In this document: piece after piece, positions 1-5,755 of the stretch | Position numbering within the stretch: position 1 is the first letter of the stretch | How the letters are laid out: each line of letters begins with the position of its first letter | Assembly (NCBI GenBank): GCA_945900685.1 | Contig: CAMDJS010000079.1 | Location: 1-9,400, forward strand | From: Bordetella parapertussis | GTDB taxonomy: Bacteria > Pseudomonadota > Gammaproteobacteria > Burkholderiales > Burkholderiaceae_C | Reading direction: 5' to 3' | Length of the DNA stretch: 9,400 bases | Program-made: the position numbers and the translations under genes | Notes under the pieces: generated by a model | Database searches by the model: none | Told to the model about the DNA's origin: nothing | The model's input: only the letters and a program-made list of their open reading frames with translations

Positions 1-359
1 GCGAAGACGCCGTCACGAATGAAACAAACGTCACCGATCTTGATTTCTTCGCCTGCGAGTTTTTTCTTGGATGAGGTTTCGATGATGGTCGGGCAAGCCT
101 TGCCACCGAACAGCAAACTGGTGGTGTCGCTCTTGGGGTCACAACCAATCAGCAAAACTTTTTTGCCTTGCTGCGCCATCATGTAACTGAGGTTGGCCAG
201 CGTAAAGCTTTTGCCAATGCCGCCCTTGCCGTAAATGGCAATGATTTGAGTTTCCTTAGTCACCTCGCCGGTATGCACGGCATCGGGCTCTTGGAAAGCC
301 TCCTCGCGCAGGCGTTCGACAAATTGGATGGGCTTTTCATTGCTTTTTGGGTCACTCAT
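1..359 (-). CDS. bchX: Chlorophyllide reductase iron protein subunit BchX (5' part; continues past base 1)
   Basis: ATP-dependent iron protein (NifH/BchL family) that passes electrons to BchYZ in chlorophyllide a reduction, a step of bacteriochlorophyll a synthesis in the cytoplasm. Only the first 119 codons lie in the window; the C-terminal half, with the cluster-ligand cysteines, is outside. Visible are the Walker A loop GKGGIGKS (residues 44-51), the switch I stretch IGCDPKSDTT (71-80) and the downstream LFGGKACPTIIET (83-95). The roughly 35-residue N-terminal extension before the P-loop and the SFTLANLSYMMAQQGK wording separate BchX from BchL and NifH. The ATG at 359 is preceded by a GGAGAG ribosome site. 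It follows crtF by 118 bases and has its own promoter with tandem CrtJ/PpsR-type operators. By analogy with other purple bacteria bchY and bchZ should follow outside the window. bchC, which often sits directly before bchX, is not here. Confidence 0.95.
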   Translation of the reverse strand, partial: MSDPKSNEKPIQFVERLREEAFQEPDAVHTGEVTKETQIIAIYGKGGIGKSFTLANLSYMMAQQGKKVLLIGCDPKSDTTSLLFGGKACPTIIETSSKKKLAGEEIKIGDVCFIRDGVF

Positions 360-406
360 CAGTCTCTCCGTTTACCAGCCTTGGATGAAAATGCATCTGT
401 CTTGGT

Positions 407-424
407 TGTATTTTTAGGTTTACA
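407..424. promoter_or_regulatory. CrtJ/PpsR-type operator, proximal site of bchX
   Basis: The sequence TGTATTTTTAGGTTTACA is an exact match to the TGT-N12-ACA consensus of the photosynthesis repressor CrtJ/PpsR. It covers the predicted -10 of bchX. The 8-base distance to the next palindrome is the spacing known from the Rhodobacter bchC promoter, where two sites are bound cooperatively. Repression of bacteriochlorophyll genes under oxygen or light is inferred from that family. Confidence 0.75.
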
Positions 425-438
425 ACACGTTGTGTCAA
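411..438 (-). promoter_or_regulatory. Predicted sigma-70-type promoter of bchX
   Basis: On the minus strand a perfect TTGACA -35 box (438-433) is followed after 16 bases by TAAAAA (416-411), which matches four of six -10 positions. The likely transcript start is near 404, giving a leader of about 45 bases to the bchX ATG. Both boxes fall inside the two predicted repressor palindromes, so binding there would directly block RNA polymerase. The promoter before crtE has the same geometry. The -10 is weak, as is common for regulated promoters. Confidence 0.55.
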
Positions 439-450
439 CTCTAATTGACG
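433..450. promoter_or_regulatory. CrtJ/PpsR-type operator, distal site of bchX
   Basis: TGTCAACTCTAATTGACG has one mismatch to TGT-N12-ACA (ACG instead of ACA), but its arms TGTCAA and TTGACG are almost fully complementary, so the dyad is strong. It contains the TTGACA -35 box on the minus strand. It lies exactly 8 bases from the proximal operator at 407-424. Confidence 0.7.
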
Positions 451-477
451 TTTTATCTGTCATGCTAGGGTAATCAC

Positions 478-1656
478 TTACCTTTTCTGTGCCAACAACA
501 AACGCGTATGCAGCGGCATAGGGTTTGAAACCGGCTCAACTGATTCAAAACCAGCGCTCAACATCAGACTGCGCAGCTCTTCCGGTGAACGCAAGCGCCC
601 ACTACCCATTGCTAGCAAGTAAAAGTGAAAATAAGCGTCCCCTACCGGTTTTTCTCCGGGCGGCTGCGCCATGGGCTCGGCCAGCAACAGACGACCGCCG
701 CTGGGCAGCATCTGGTAAATCTTGGACAGCAATGCTTTGACCACTGCATCCGGATGGTCGTGTGCCACGCGCACCAAGGTGACCAGGTCCGAGCCCGCAG
801 GCAAGGCGTTAGAAATGAAACTGCCGCCATGCACCGTGACCCGGGTTGATACACCGGCTTTGTCCATGCGCTCAGCCGCCAAGGCGGCCACCGGCGGCAA
901 GTCCATCAGGTTCAACTTCAAGGACGGGACTTTGTGCGCCAGCGCCAGCACCCAACCGCCTTTGCCCCCGCCAATGTCCAGCACCTGACGGTGCACGGAA
1001 AAATCGTAGGAAGCCAACAATTCTTCGATGACAAAACGCTGGGAAGCTGACATCAACTCAGAGTAGCGAGCGACTTTTTCCGCTTCCCAACCCTGCGGGT
1101 TATCGCCGTTCATGTATGGCCAATAAGCCTGCATGTGCGGTTGCATTTCATCGCGCAACAAAGCCAGCGGGTCGCGCATATCGTCAAACAACACAGCGTT
1201 GTGTTCGATCATCAAACGCAAGCCCGGATCGGCAGCCACGGGGGCGCCTAACGCGCCCAAGCCATAGCTGTTTTCACCTCGTATTTCAACCAAGCGAATG
1301 GCAACCGCCGATTGCATCAATCGTTGCATAGCCGGTGCAGACATGCGGGCGTGTTGCGCCAATTGCTCCAGCGTTCGAGGCTGATCGCGCAACAACTCAA
1401 ACACATTCAAACGCACACAAGCCAGCAGCACCTGACTGTGCACGAAACCGGCCATGACATCAAACAACTGGGCGGCGCGCCTGCGCGTGACCCAACGCGT
1501 CAGCGGATTGGAAATGGCCCAGCGGTAAAACGTCGGTGAAGTCATCCACTGGTCGATGCGGGCGTCCATTCGATGGCGCCAGCCAGGGCGCGATAAACCA
1601 CGCTGCGGCGGCGACTTGGCCAGGTCTAAACGTTTGAGGGTTTGCACTTCAGGCAC
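478..1656 (-). CDS. crtF: Hydroxyneurosporene/carotenoid O-methyltransferase CrtF
   Basis: SAM-dependent enzyme that methylates the C-1 hydroxyl of acyclic carotenoids (1-hydroxyneurosporene or demethylspheroidene type) in the spheroidene/spirilloxanthin branch. The 392-residue length is normal for CrtF. A winged-helix dimerisation domain spans about residues 63-135 (VRLNVFELL, then RTLEQLAQHARMS). The Rossmann methyltransferase domain carries the SAM loop VLDIGGGKGGW (225-235) and continues through MDLPPV (251-256) and LLLAEPMA (323-330). The start used is a GTG at 1656, which gives an 8-base overlap with the crtE stop and suggests translational coupling; no clear ribosome site is seen before it. 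An ATG at residue 30 (position 1569) is the main alternative. The gene ends 118 bases before bchX with no terminator hairpin between, so read-through into the bch genes is plausible. Generic plant-type O-methyltransferases share this fold; the neighbours make CrtF by far the best call. Confidence 0.92.
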   Translation of the reverse strand: MPEVQTLKRLDLAKSPPQRGLSRPGWRHRMDARIDQWMTSPTFYRWAISNPLTRWVTRRRAAQLFDVMAGFVHSQVLLACVRLNVFELLRDQPRTLEQLAQHARMSAPAMQRLMQSAVAIRLVEIRGENSYGLGALGAPVAADPGLRLMIEHNAVLFDDMRDPLALLRDEMQPHMQAYWPYMNGDNPQGWEAEKVARYSELMSASQRFVIEELLASYDFSVHRQVLDIGGGKGGWVLALAHKVPSLKLNLMDLPPVAALAAERMDKAGVSTRVTVHGGSFISNALPAGSDLVTLVRVAHDHPDAVVKALLSKIYQMLPSGGRLLLAEPMAQPPGEKPVGDAYFHFYLLAMGSGRLRSPEELRSLMLSAGFESVEPVSNPMPLHTRLLLAQKR

Positions 1657-2554
1657 TCACGCGGGTGGATTTGGTGGCGTGCTGACGGGAAATGATTTCG
1701 CATGCAGACGGTGGCACCAAACGCTCTGACTCTTTCAACACCAACTGGCGCATGGCGGCGCGGCTTTCGCAAGCTGGCACTGAGTCCACCGCTGTTTGCA
1801 TCAAATTGTTGAAATAGTCCAAGGCGCCAACCAGACCTAAATCTGCGGCCGCACTGGGTCTGCCGTGTTGCGCGTCCTGTCCGGCAGGTTTACCGAGTTG
1901 ATCGGCTTGCATCATCACATCGCGGATATCGTCGGCCACTTGGTAGGCCTCGCCCAAGGTATCGCCAAGTTTGCGCCAAGGCTGAGGATCGACGCCTGCA
2001 GCCAGTGCGCCGCCGCAGGTCGCCGCCACAAACAAGGCACCGGTTTTGGCACGCTGGTATTGGCTGAGTTCGACCCGAGATTCGCATTCCCAGGCTTGCC
2101 CGGCCACGATGCCGTCTGGTGCGCCCACGCCGTCACTGATGACGCTAAAGAGCTCGACCGTACGCATGGGATGAAGCCGTCCGCCGCGCGCAAGTGCCTG
2201 GTAAGCCATGACGATCAATGCGTCGCCGGTCAATAAGGCAAGCGGCTCGCCAAATTGTTTGTGCACGGTGACTTTACCGCGCCGAATATCTGCGTTGTCA
2301 AAACAAGGCATATCGTCATGCACCAGTGACGCACAGTGCAGCAATTCAATGGCAACAGCGGCTGCATCGGTCAGGCTCCTGTCATTTCCACCACAGGCTT
2401 TGGCGACTGCGATACAAAGTTGAGGGCGGATACGTGCGCCGCCGGGAAACACAGCGTGCCGCATGGCTTCCATCAAACGGGGCGGGGCACTCGCCCCGTG
2501 GGTCAAAGAAAAATGGTGTTCAAGCGCAGTTTCGATGCGTTCTATCAAGCTCAT
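1649..2554 (-). CDS. crtE: Geranylgeranyl diphosphate synthase CrtE
   Basis: Trans-prenyltransferase that condenses isopentenyl diphosphate with allylic primers to give geranylgeranyl diphosphate (GGPP) for carotenoids and the bacteriochlorophyll side chain. The 301-residue protein has GGARIRP (38-44), the first Asp-rich motif DDMPCFD (80-86, with the two-residue insertion of type II enzymes) and the second, DDIRD (208-212), followed by GKPAGQD. The residue five before the first Asp is Ala75. The IspA paralogue upstream has Tyr86 there. A small residue at this place is typical of GGPP synthases such as Pantoea CrtE, which supports a longer product. The ATG at 2554 follows a G-rich ribosome site (TAGGGG) that lies in a possible hairpin. 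The promoter region at 2613-2656 carries CrtJ/PpsR-type sites. crtE overlaps crtF by 8 bases and marks the edge of the photosynthesis cluster here. Confidence 0.92.
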   Translation of the reverse strand: MSLIERIETALEHHFSLTHGASAPPRLMEAMRHAVFPGGARIRPQLCIAVAKACGGNDRSLTDAAAVAIELLHCASLVHDDMPCFDNADIRRGKVTVHKQFGEPLALLTGDALIVMAYQALARGGRLHPMRTVELFSVISDGVGAPDGIVAGQAWECESRVELSQYQRAKTGALFVAATCGGALAAGVDPQPWRKLGDTLGEAYQVADDIRDVMMQADQLGKPAGQDAQHGRPSAAADLGLVGALDYFNNLMQTAVDSVPACESRAAMRQLVLKESERLVPPSACEIISRQHATKSTRVSA

Positions 2555-2557
2555 GGG

Positions 2558-2572
2558 ACCCCCTAGTGGGGT
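2558..2572 (-). promoter_or_regulatory. Possible hairpin covering the crtE ribosome-binding site
   Basis: On the minus strand ACCCC-ACTAG-GGGGT forms a 5-bp GC-rich stem. Its 3' arm contains the G-run that is the only Shine-Dalgarno-like sequence before the crtE ATG at 2554. If the stem forms in the mRNA it could limit ribosome access. A short stem can arise by chance, so the call is weak. Confidence 0.3.
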
Positions 2573-2612
2573 GGTAACCGCCGCCTCGACAATTCAAAGC
2601 GACATCCACAAG

Positions 2613-2630
2613 TGTCAATTTAACATGACA
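2613..2630. promoter_or_regulatory. CrtJ/PpsR-type operator, proximal site of crtE
   Basis: TGTCAATTTAACATGACA is an exact TGT-N12-ACA match with extended dyad arms TGTCA/TGACA. It covers the predicted -10 of the crtE promoter. Confidence 0.78.
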
Positions 2631-2644
2631 CTAAGCTTTGTCAA
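2617..2644 (-). promoter_or_regulatory. Predicted sigma-70-type promoter of crtEF
   Basis: A perfect minus-strand TTGACA (2644-2639) is followed after 16 bases by TAAATT (2622-2617), which matches four of six -10 positions. The expected start is near 2610, leaving a leader of about 55 bases. Spacer length and placement inside the two operator palindromes are the same as at bchX, which makes co-regulation likely. Confidence 0.55.
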
Positions 2645-2656
2645 CCAGATATTTCA
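2639..2656. promoter_or_regulatory. Degenerate CrtJ/PpsR-type operator, distal site of crtE
   Basis: TGTCAACCAGATATTTCA keeps the left half-site TGTCAA, which is also the -35 box, but its right half reads TCA instead of ACA. The case rests mainly on its exact 8-base spacing from the strong site at 2613-2630 and on the matching layout at bchX, where the distal site also begins TGTCAAC. Confidence 0.45.
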
Positions 2657-2674
2657 CCAGCAAATGTGAGCTAT

Positions 2675-3274
2675 TTACATGCCCAAGGGGCTGACGCCAA
2701 ACAACCAGCGGTGGCCGCCAAACAACAAAATCGCCCATACCCCAACCCCAACCAACACCACGAGCCAAGTGTTTAAGGTATTGATGACGGGGGTCACAAG
2801 GTCTGATGGTGTTTCAAGGGCGGTCAAGCGGTCACGCTGGCGAGCGGCACGAAAATTGAGCATGGCCCACAACAAAAAAGCGCCAAACAACACCACATCG
2901 GCCGCTTTGCCGTTAGACAACAAATGGGCCAGCGCCCACACCTTAACCGACAACACCATCGGATGGCGCAACTTGGCTTTGATGGCGTTGTGTGGCACTT
3001 GTGAGGCCACCAACAATACCAACGCTAACAACATCAACAAAGCCGCCAAATGACGCATGCCCACGGGAGGCACCCACAGCATCGGACTGTCCCAGCGGAT
3101 GGCGCTAAACCCATACACCATCAGCACAAAGCCCACGAGCGAGGTGACGCTGTAAATGCCTTTGTAAAACTTCTCGCCCCACTGCGCCAGCCTTTTTGTG
3201 CGCCAACCGTCAGCGAACACACGCACCGAATGGCTGCCCAAAAACAACACCAAACCCAAAATAAACAATGCCAT
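2675..3274 (-). CDS. NnrU-family integral membrane protein (related to the Z-ISO carotenoid isomerase family)
   Basis: A 199-residue hydrophobic protein of the inner membrane. Membrane segments are visible at about 1-20, 38-57, 72-92, 108-119, 125-140 and 168-186. NnrU-family wording includes GSHSVRVF (13-20), RHPMVLSVKVWALAHLLSNG (103-122) and a hydrophobic last helix. NnrU was named for nitrite/nitric oxide metabolism, where its action is unclear. The plant and cyanobacterial 15-cis-zeta-carotene isomerase Z-ISO is a heme-dependent relative. Conserved His15 and His117 may be equivalent to its heme ligands, but I cannot align them here. A strong AAGGAG ribosome site (3286-3281) precedes the ATG at 3274. 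It follows ispA by 59 bases, so it is probably in the xseB-ispA transcript, and it ends before the crtE promoter. A link to carotenoids is only suggested by position; CrtI-type bacteria need no Z-ISO. Confidence 0.85.
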   Translation of the reverse strand: MALFILGLVLFLGSHSVRVFADGWRTKRLAQWGEKFYKGIYSVTSLVGFVLMVYGFSAIRWDSPMLWVPPVGMRHLAALLMLLALVLLVASQVPHNAIKAKLRHPMVLSVKVWALAHLLSNGKAADVVLFGAFLLWAMLNFRAARQRDRLTALETPSDLVTPVINTLNTWLVVLVGVGVWAILLFGGHRWLFGVSPLGM

Positions 3275-3333
3275 GTTGATCTCCTTGTGAGTTGCCAGTG
3301 GGTGCAGCCATGAAGCCGCAGATAGGTGTCAGG

Positions 3334-4242
3334 TCAATGCTTGCGCTGTAGCACCCAGTTTGCCAGCGATTGCAATACCTGAGTGTCTGTCAGGCCACTG
3401 TGCGCCAGCGCCTGTTGCGCCTGCACGGCCAAACGCGCCGCCTCTTGCTGTGCGCCTTGAAGACCCAGCAATGAAACATAGGTAGGCTTGTTATTGTCGG
3501 CATCCTTGCCAGCGGTTTTGCCCAACACCGAGGTGTCCGCGGTGACATCCAAAATATCGTCAACCACTTGAAAAGCCACGCCCAAAGCTTGACCGTAGGA
3601 CAACAAGGATTGCATCGCTTGAGGCTCGGCTTGCGCGGCCACAGCCCCCATCACCACACTGGTTTCCAGCAACGCACCCGTTTTACAGCGATGCATGGTG
3701 CGCAATTGATCGATGTTAAGTTGCACGCCCACACTGGCCAGATCAATCGCCTGACCGCCGGCCATGCCTGCATGTCCGGCACCACGAGCCAGCAAACCGC
3801 ACAGCCGCGATTGCACTTGAGAAGGAATCTCGCTGTTTGACGGCGTGAGCAATTCAAACGCCAATGTCTGCAACGCGTCGCCCGCCAGCAAGGCAGCGGC
3901 TTCGCCAAACTTCACATGCACGGTAGGTTTGCCACGCCGAAGCACGTCGTTGTCCATGCAAGGCATATCGTCGTGTACCAGCGAATAGGCATGGATCAAT
4001 TCAATCGCGCAAGCCGCACGCATGGCGGCTTCAACCATGGGGGCTGTGGGCATCTTGCCGACACAAGCCTCGAAACTGGCAAGCACCAGCAAGGGCCGCA
4101 AACGCTTGCCGCCATCCAACACGGCATAACGCATGGCAACACCCAGCCCGGCGGGCGCTGCTTCGGGTACCCATTGCATCAACGATTGCTCGACCAACAA
4201 CAACTGCTTGCTGCTCCAAGCTGTCATGTCAATGCTGCTCAT
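3334..4242 (-). CDS. ispA: Farnesyl diphosphate synthase IspA (short-chain polyprenyl synthetase)
   Basis: Makes farnesyl diphosphate (FPP) from dimethylallyl and isopentenyl diphosphates, supplying quinone, undecaprenyl and, through CrtE, carotenoid pathways. The 302-residue protein shows GGKRLRP (44-50), the first Asp-rich motif DDMPCMD (91-97), the second, DDILD (228-232), then GKTAGKD (241-247) and [11 protein letters not shown]. Tyr86, five residues before the first Asp, is the bulky residue typical of bacterial FPP synthases and differs from Ala75 in the neighbouring CrtE. The ATG at 4242 overlaps the xseB stop as ATGA, so translation is probably coupled. In many Burkholderiales dxs follows ispA directly; here nnrU and the carotenoid genes follow instead. 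Product length is inferred from one residue and context. Confidence 0.93.
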   Translation of the reverse strand: MSSIDMTAWSSKQLLLVEQSLMQWVPEAAPAGLGVAMRYAVLDGGKRLRPLLVLASFEACVGKMPTAPMVEAAMRAACAIELIHAYSLVHDDMPCMDNDVLRRGKPTVHVKFGEAAALLAGDALQTLAFELLTPSNSEIPSQVQSRLCGLLARGAGHAGMAGGQAIDLASVGVQLNIDQLRTMHRCKTGALLETSVVMGAVAAQAEPQAMQSLLSYGQALGVAFQVVDDILDVTADTSVLGKTAGKDADNNKPTYVSLLGLQGAQQEAARLAVQAQQALAHSGLTDTQVLQSLANWVLQRKH

Positions 4243-4499
4243 TCCGCGCTGCCTGACCAGTTTTTCAAAGTACCGGCTTCCAACACCTGAATTTGCGATT
4301 CAACCGCTTGTAATTGGCTGCGGCAATGCTCCAGCAAAAAAGCGCCCCGCTGGTAAGACTGCAACATATCTGCCAGCGGCATTTGACCGGATTCCATGCG
4401 CGCGACCAATTGCTCCAACTCTTGCACAGCGGCTTCATAGCTGGCGGGTTGCGCGGGTTCAAGTACTGTGTCAACGGGGGATTTGGCTGCCTTTGTCAT
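4239..4499 (-). CDS. xseB: Exodeoxyribonuclease VII small subunit XseB
   Basis: Small subunit of the single-strand-specific exonuclease VII; it binds and supports the catalytic XseA subunit. The 86-residue protein is of usual length. After a variable N-terminal tail (1-18) comes the family core [20 protein letters not shown] (20-39), [19 protein letters not shown] (41-59) and a helical C-terminus. The ATG at 4499 has no clear Shine-Dalgarno sequence before it. The stop codon overlaps the ispA start. It is first in the xseB-ispA-nnrU set and divergent from the Rieske oxygenase gene across a 131-base region that must hold both promoters. Confidence 0.93.
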   Translation of the reverse strand: MTKAAKSPVDTVLEPAQPASYEAAVQELEQLVARMESGQMPLADMLQSYQRGAFLLEHCRSQLQAVESQIQVLEAGTLKNWSGSAE

Positions 4500-4527
4500 G
4501 GTGTGTTTGTGACTGAGTTTGCAAGAT

Positions 4528-4557
4528 TGTAGGTCGCTGGCCAGACGCGGCTAGAAT
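4528..4557 (+). promoter_or_regulatory. Possible promoter for the Rieske oxygenase operon
   Basis: TAGAAT (4552-4557) is a good -10 match and sits about 75 bases before the ATG at 4631. The best -35 candidate is TTGTAG (4528-4533) at an 18-base spacing, matching only the first three positions. The rest of 4500-4630 must also hold the xseB promoter, which I could not place. A short GC stem, CTCCC-TGTG-GGGAG (4597-4610), lies in the presumed leader. Confidence 0.4.
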
Positions 4558-4630
4558 CGCCATTCGCCTGGCTACGCGCCAGTTCTTTATTTCTCTCTCC
4601 CTGTGGGGAGTCTTTAGGTCAGGACGCCGT

Positions 4631-5755
4631 ATGTCTGATTTAAGTCTTCAACTGCAGCAGGCCGGTGGCCAACTCCCAGTTAAAAGCTACTTTGACGAAG
4701 CGCTTTATCAGCGCGAAATACAAACCCTGTTCAAGCAGGGACCGCGCTATATCGGTCACGCCTTGTCTGTGCCGGAGATAGGTGACTATTACGCCTTACC
4801 GCAAGAAAACGAAGGCCGAGCGCTGGTTCGCACGGCCAACGGCATTGAACTGATTTCCAATGTGTGCAGACACCGCCAAGCGGTCATGCTCAAGGGGCGC
4901 GGAAATTTGAACGATCCCGCCAAGGCCATGGGCGGCAATGTCGTTTGCCCGTTGCACCGCTGGACCTATTCCCCGCAAGGGCTTTTACTGGGCGCGCCAC
5001 ATTTCAAGCACGACCCTTGTTTGAATCTGGAAAATTACCCGTTGCAAGAATGGAACGGCATGCTGTTTGAGTCCAATGGTCGCGATGTGGCCGCCGACAT
5101 GGCTCACTTGGGCACGCGCAAGCAACTCGATTTTTCAGGCTATGCCCTCGACCACGTGGAAATGCACGAGTGCAATTACAACTGGAAAACCTTCATCGAG
5201 GTTTACCTTGAGGATTACCATGTCGGCCCGTTTCACCCGGGACTGGGCAATTTCGTCACCTGCGACGATTTGCAATGGCAGCTCAACGAAAATTATTCTG
5301 TTCAAACCGTAGGCGTTGCCAATCGTTTAGGTAAGGCAGGCAGTCCGGTTTATGAACGCTGGCACGAAGCATTGCTCAACTACACCAGTGGTGAACCGCC
5401 TAAGCACGGCGCCATCTGGCTGACCTATTACCCGCACATCATGGTTGAGTGGTATCCGCATGTGCTGACGGTGTCCACCTTGCATCCCATGGGCTTGAAC
5501 AAAACCATGAACATTGTGGAATTCTTTTACCCTGAAGAAATCGTGGCATTTGAACGCGACTTTGTCCAAGCACAACGCGCGGCTTACATGGAAACCTGTG
5601 TTGAAGACGATGAAATCGCCGAACGCATGGACCAAGGCCGCATGGCCTTGATGCAACGCGGCGACAACCAAGTTGGGCCGTACCAAAGCCCGATGGAAGA
5701 CGGCATGCAGCACTTTCACGAGTGGTATCTGAAGCGCATGTCGACCTCGCTTTAA
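4631..5755 (+). CDS. Rieske non-heme iron oxygenase, large (alpha) subunit type
   Basis: A 374-residue member of the aromatic-ring-hydroxylating oxygenase family; such enzymes use an external reductase to activate O2 for hydroxylation or demethylation in the cytoplasm. The Rieske domain (about 40-150) has Cys79-x-His81 and Cys106-x2-His109 as [2Fe-2S] ligands. The catalytic domain follows, with EDYHVGPFH (194-202) giving the Fe(II) ligands His197 and His202; Asp326 or Asp327 is a candidate third ligand. The 24 residues between His81 and Cys106 exceed the 15-17 usual in the family, through an insert around GNLNDPAKAMGG (91-102). AGGA at 4621-4624 is the ribosome site. The stop codon shares its last base with the start of the transporter gene. 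No reductase or ferredoxin gene is nearby and the substrate cannot be told from sequence. Confidence 0.9.
   Translation: MSDLSLQLQQAGGQLPVKSYFDEALYQREIQTLFKQGPRYIGHALSVPEIGDYYALPQENEGRALVRTANGIELISNVCRHRQAVMLKGRGNLNDPAKAMGGNVVCPLHRWTYSPQGLLLGAPHFKHDPCLNLENYPLQEWNGMLFESNGRDVAADMAHLGTRKQLDFSGYALDHVEMHECNYNWKTFIEVYLEDYHVGPFHPGLGNFVTCDDLQWQLNENYSVQTVGVANRLGKAGSPVYERWHEALLNYTSGEPPKHGAIWLTYYPHIMVEWYPHVLTVSTLHPMGLNKTMNIVEFFYPEEIVAFERDFVQAQRAAYMETCVEDDEIAERMDQGRMALMQRGDNQVGPYQSPMEDGMQHFHEWYLKRMSTSL

Noticed and set aside
1..359. BchL or NifH instead of BchX
   Set aside because: The long N-terminal extension before the P-loop and the SFTLANLSYMMAQQGK and LFGGKACPTIIET stretches are those of BchX.
1865..2236. 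123-codon plus-strand frame inside crtE
   Set aside because: It is antisense to the conserved prenyl synthase core, without a ribosome site or family resemblance.
2679..3053. 124-codon plus-strand frame opposite the nnrU gene
   Set aside because: It is antisense to a clear membrane protein and its Asn/Thr-rich product reflects the complement of hydrophobic codons.
2300..3990. Direct repeat between crtE and ispA around the first Asp-rich motif
   Set aside because: The shared bases code for the conserved DDMPC motif in both paralogues; this is protein conservation, not a repeat element.
5722..5754. GTG at 5722 as start of the transporter
   Set aside because: It adds 11 polar residues before the first membrane helix; the coupled TAATG start at 5755 fits better.
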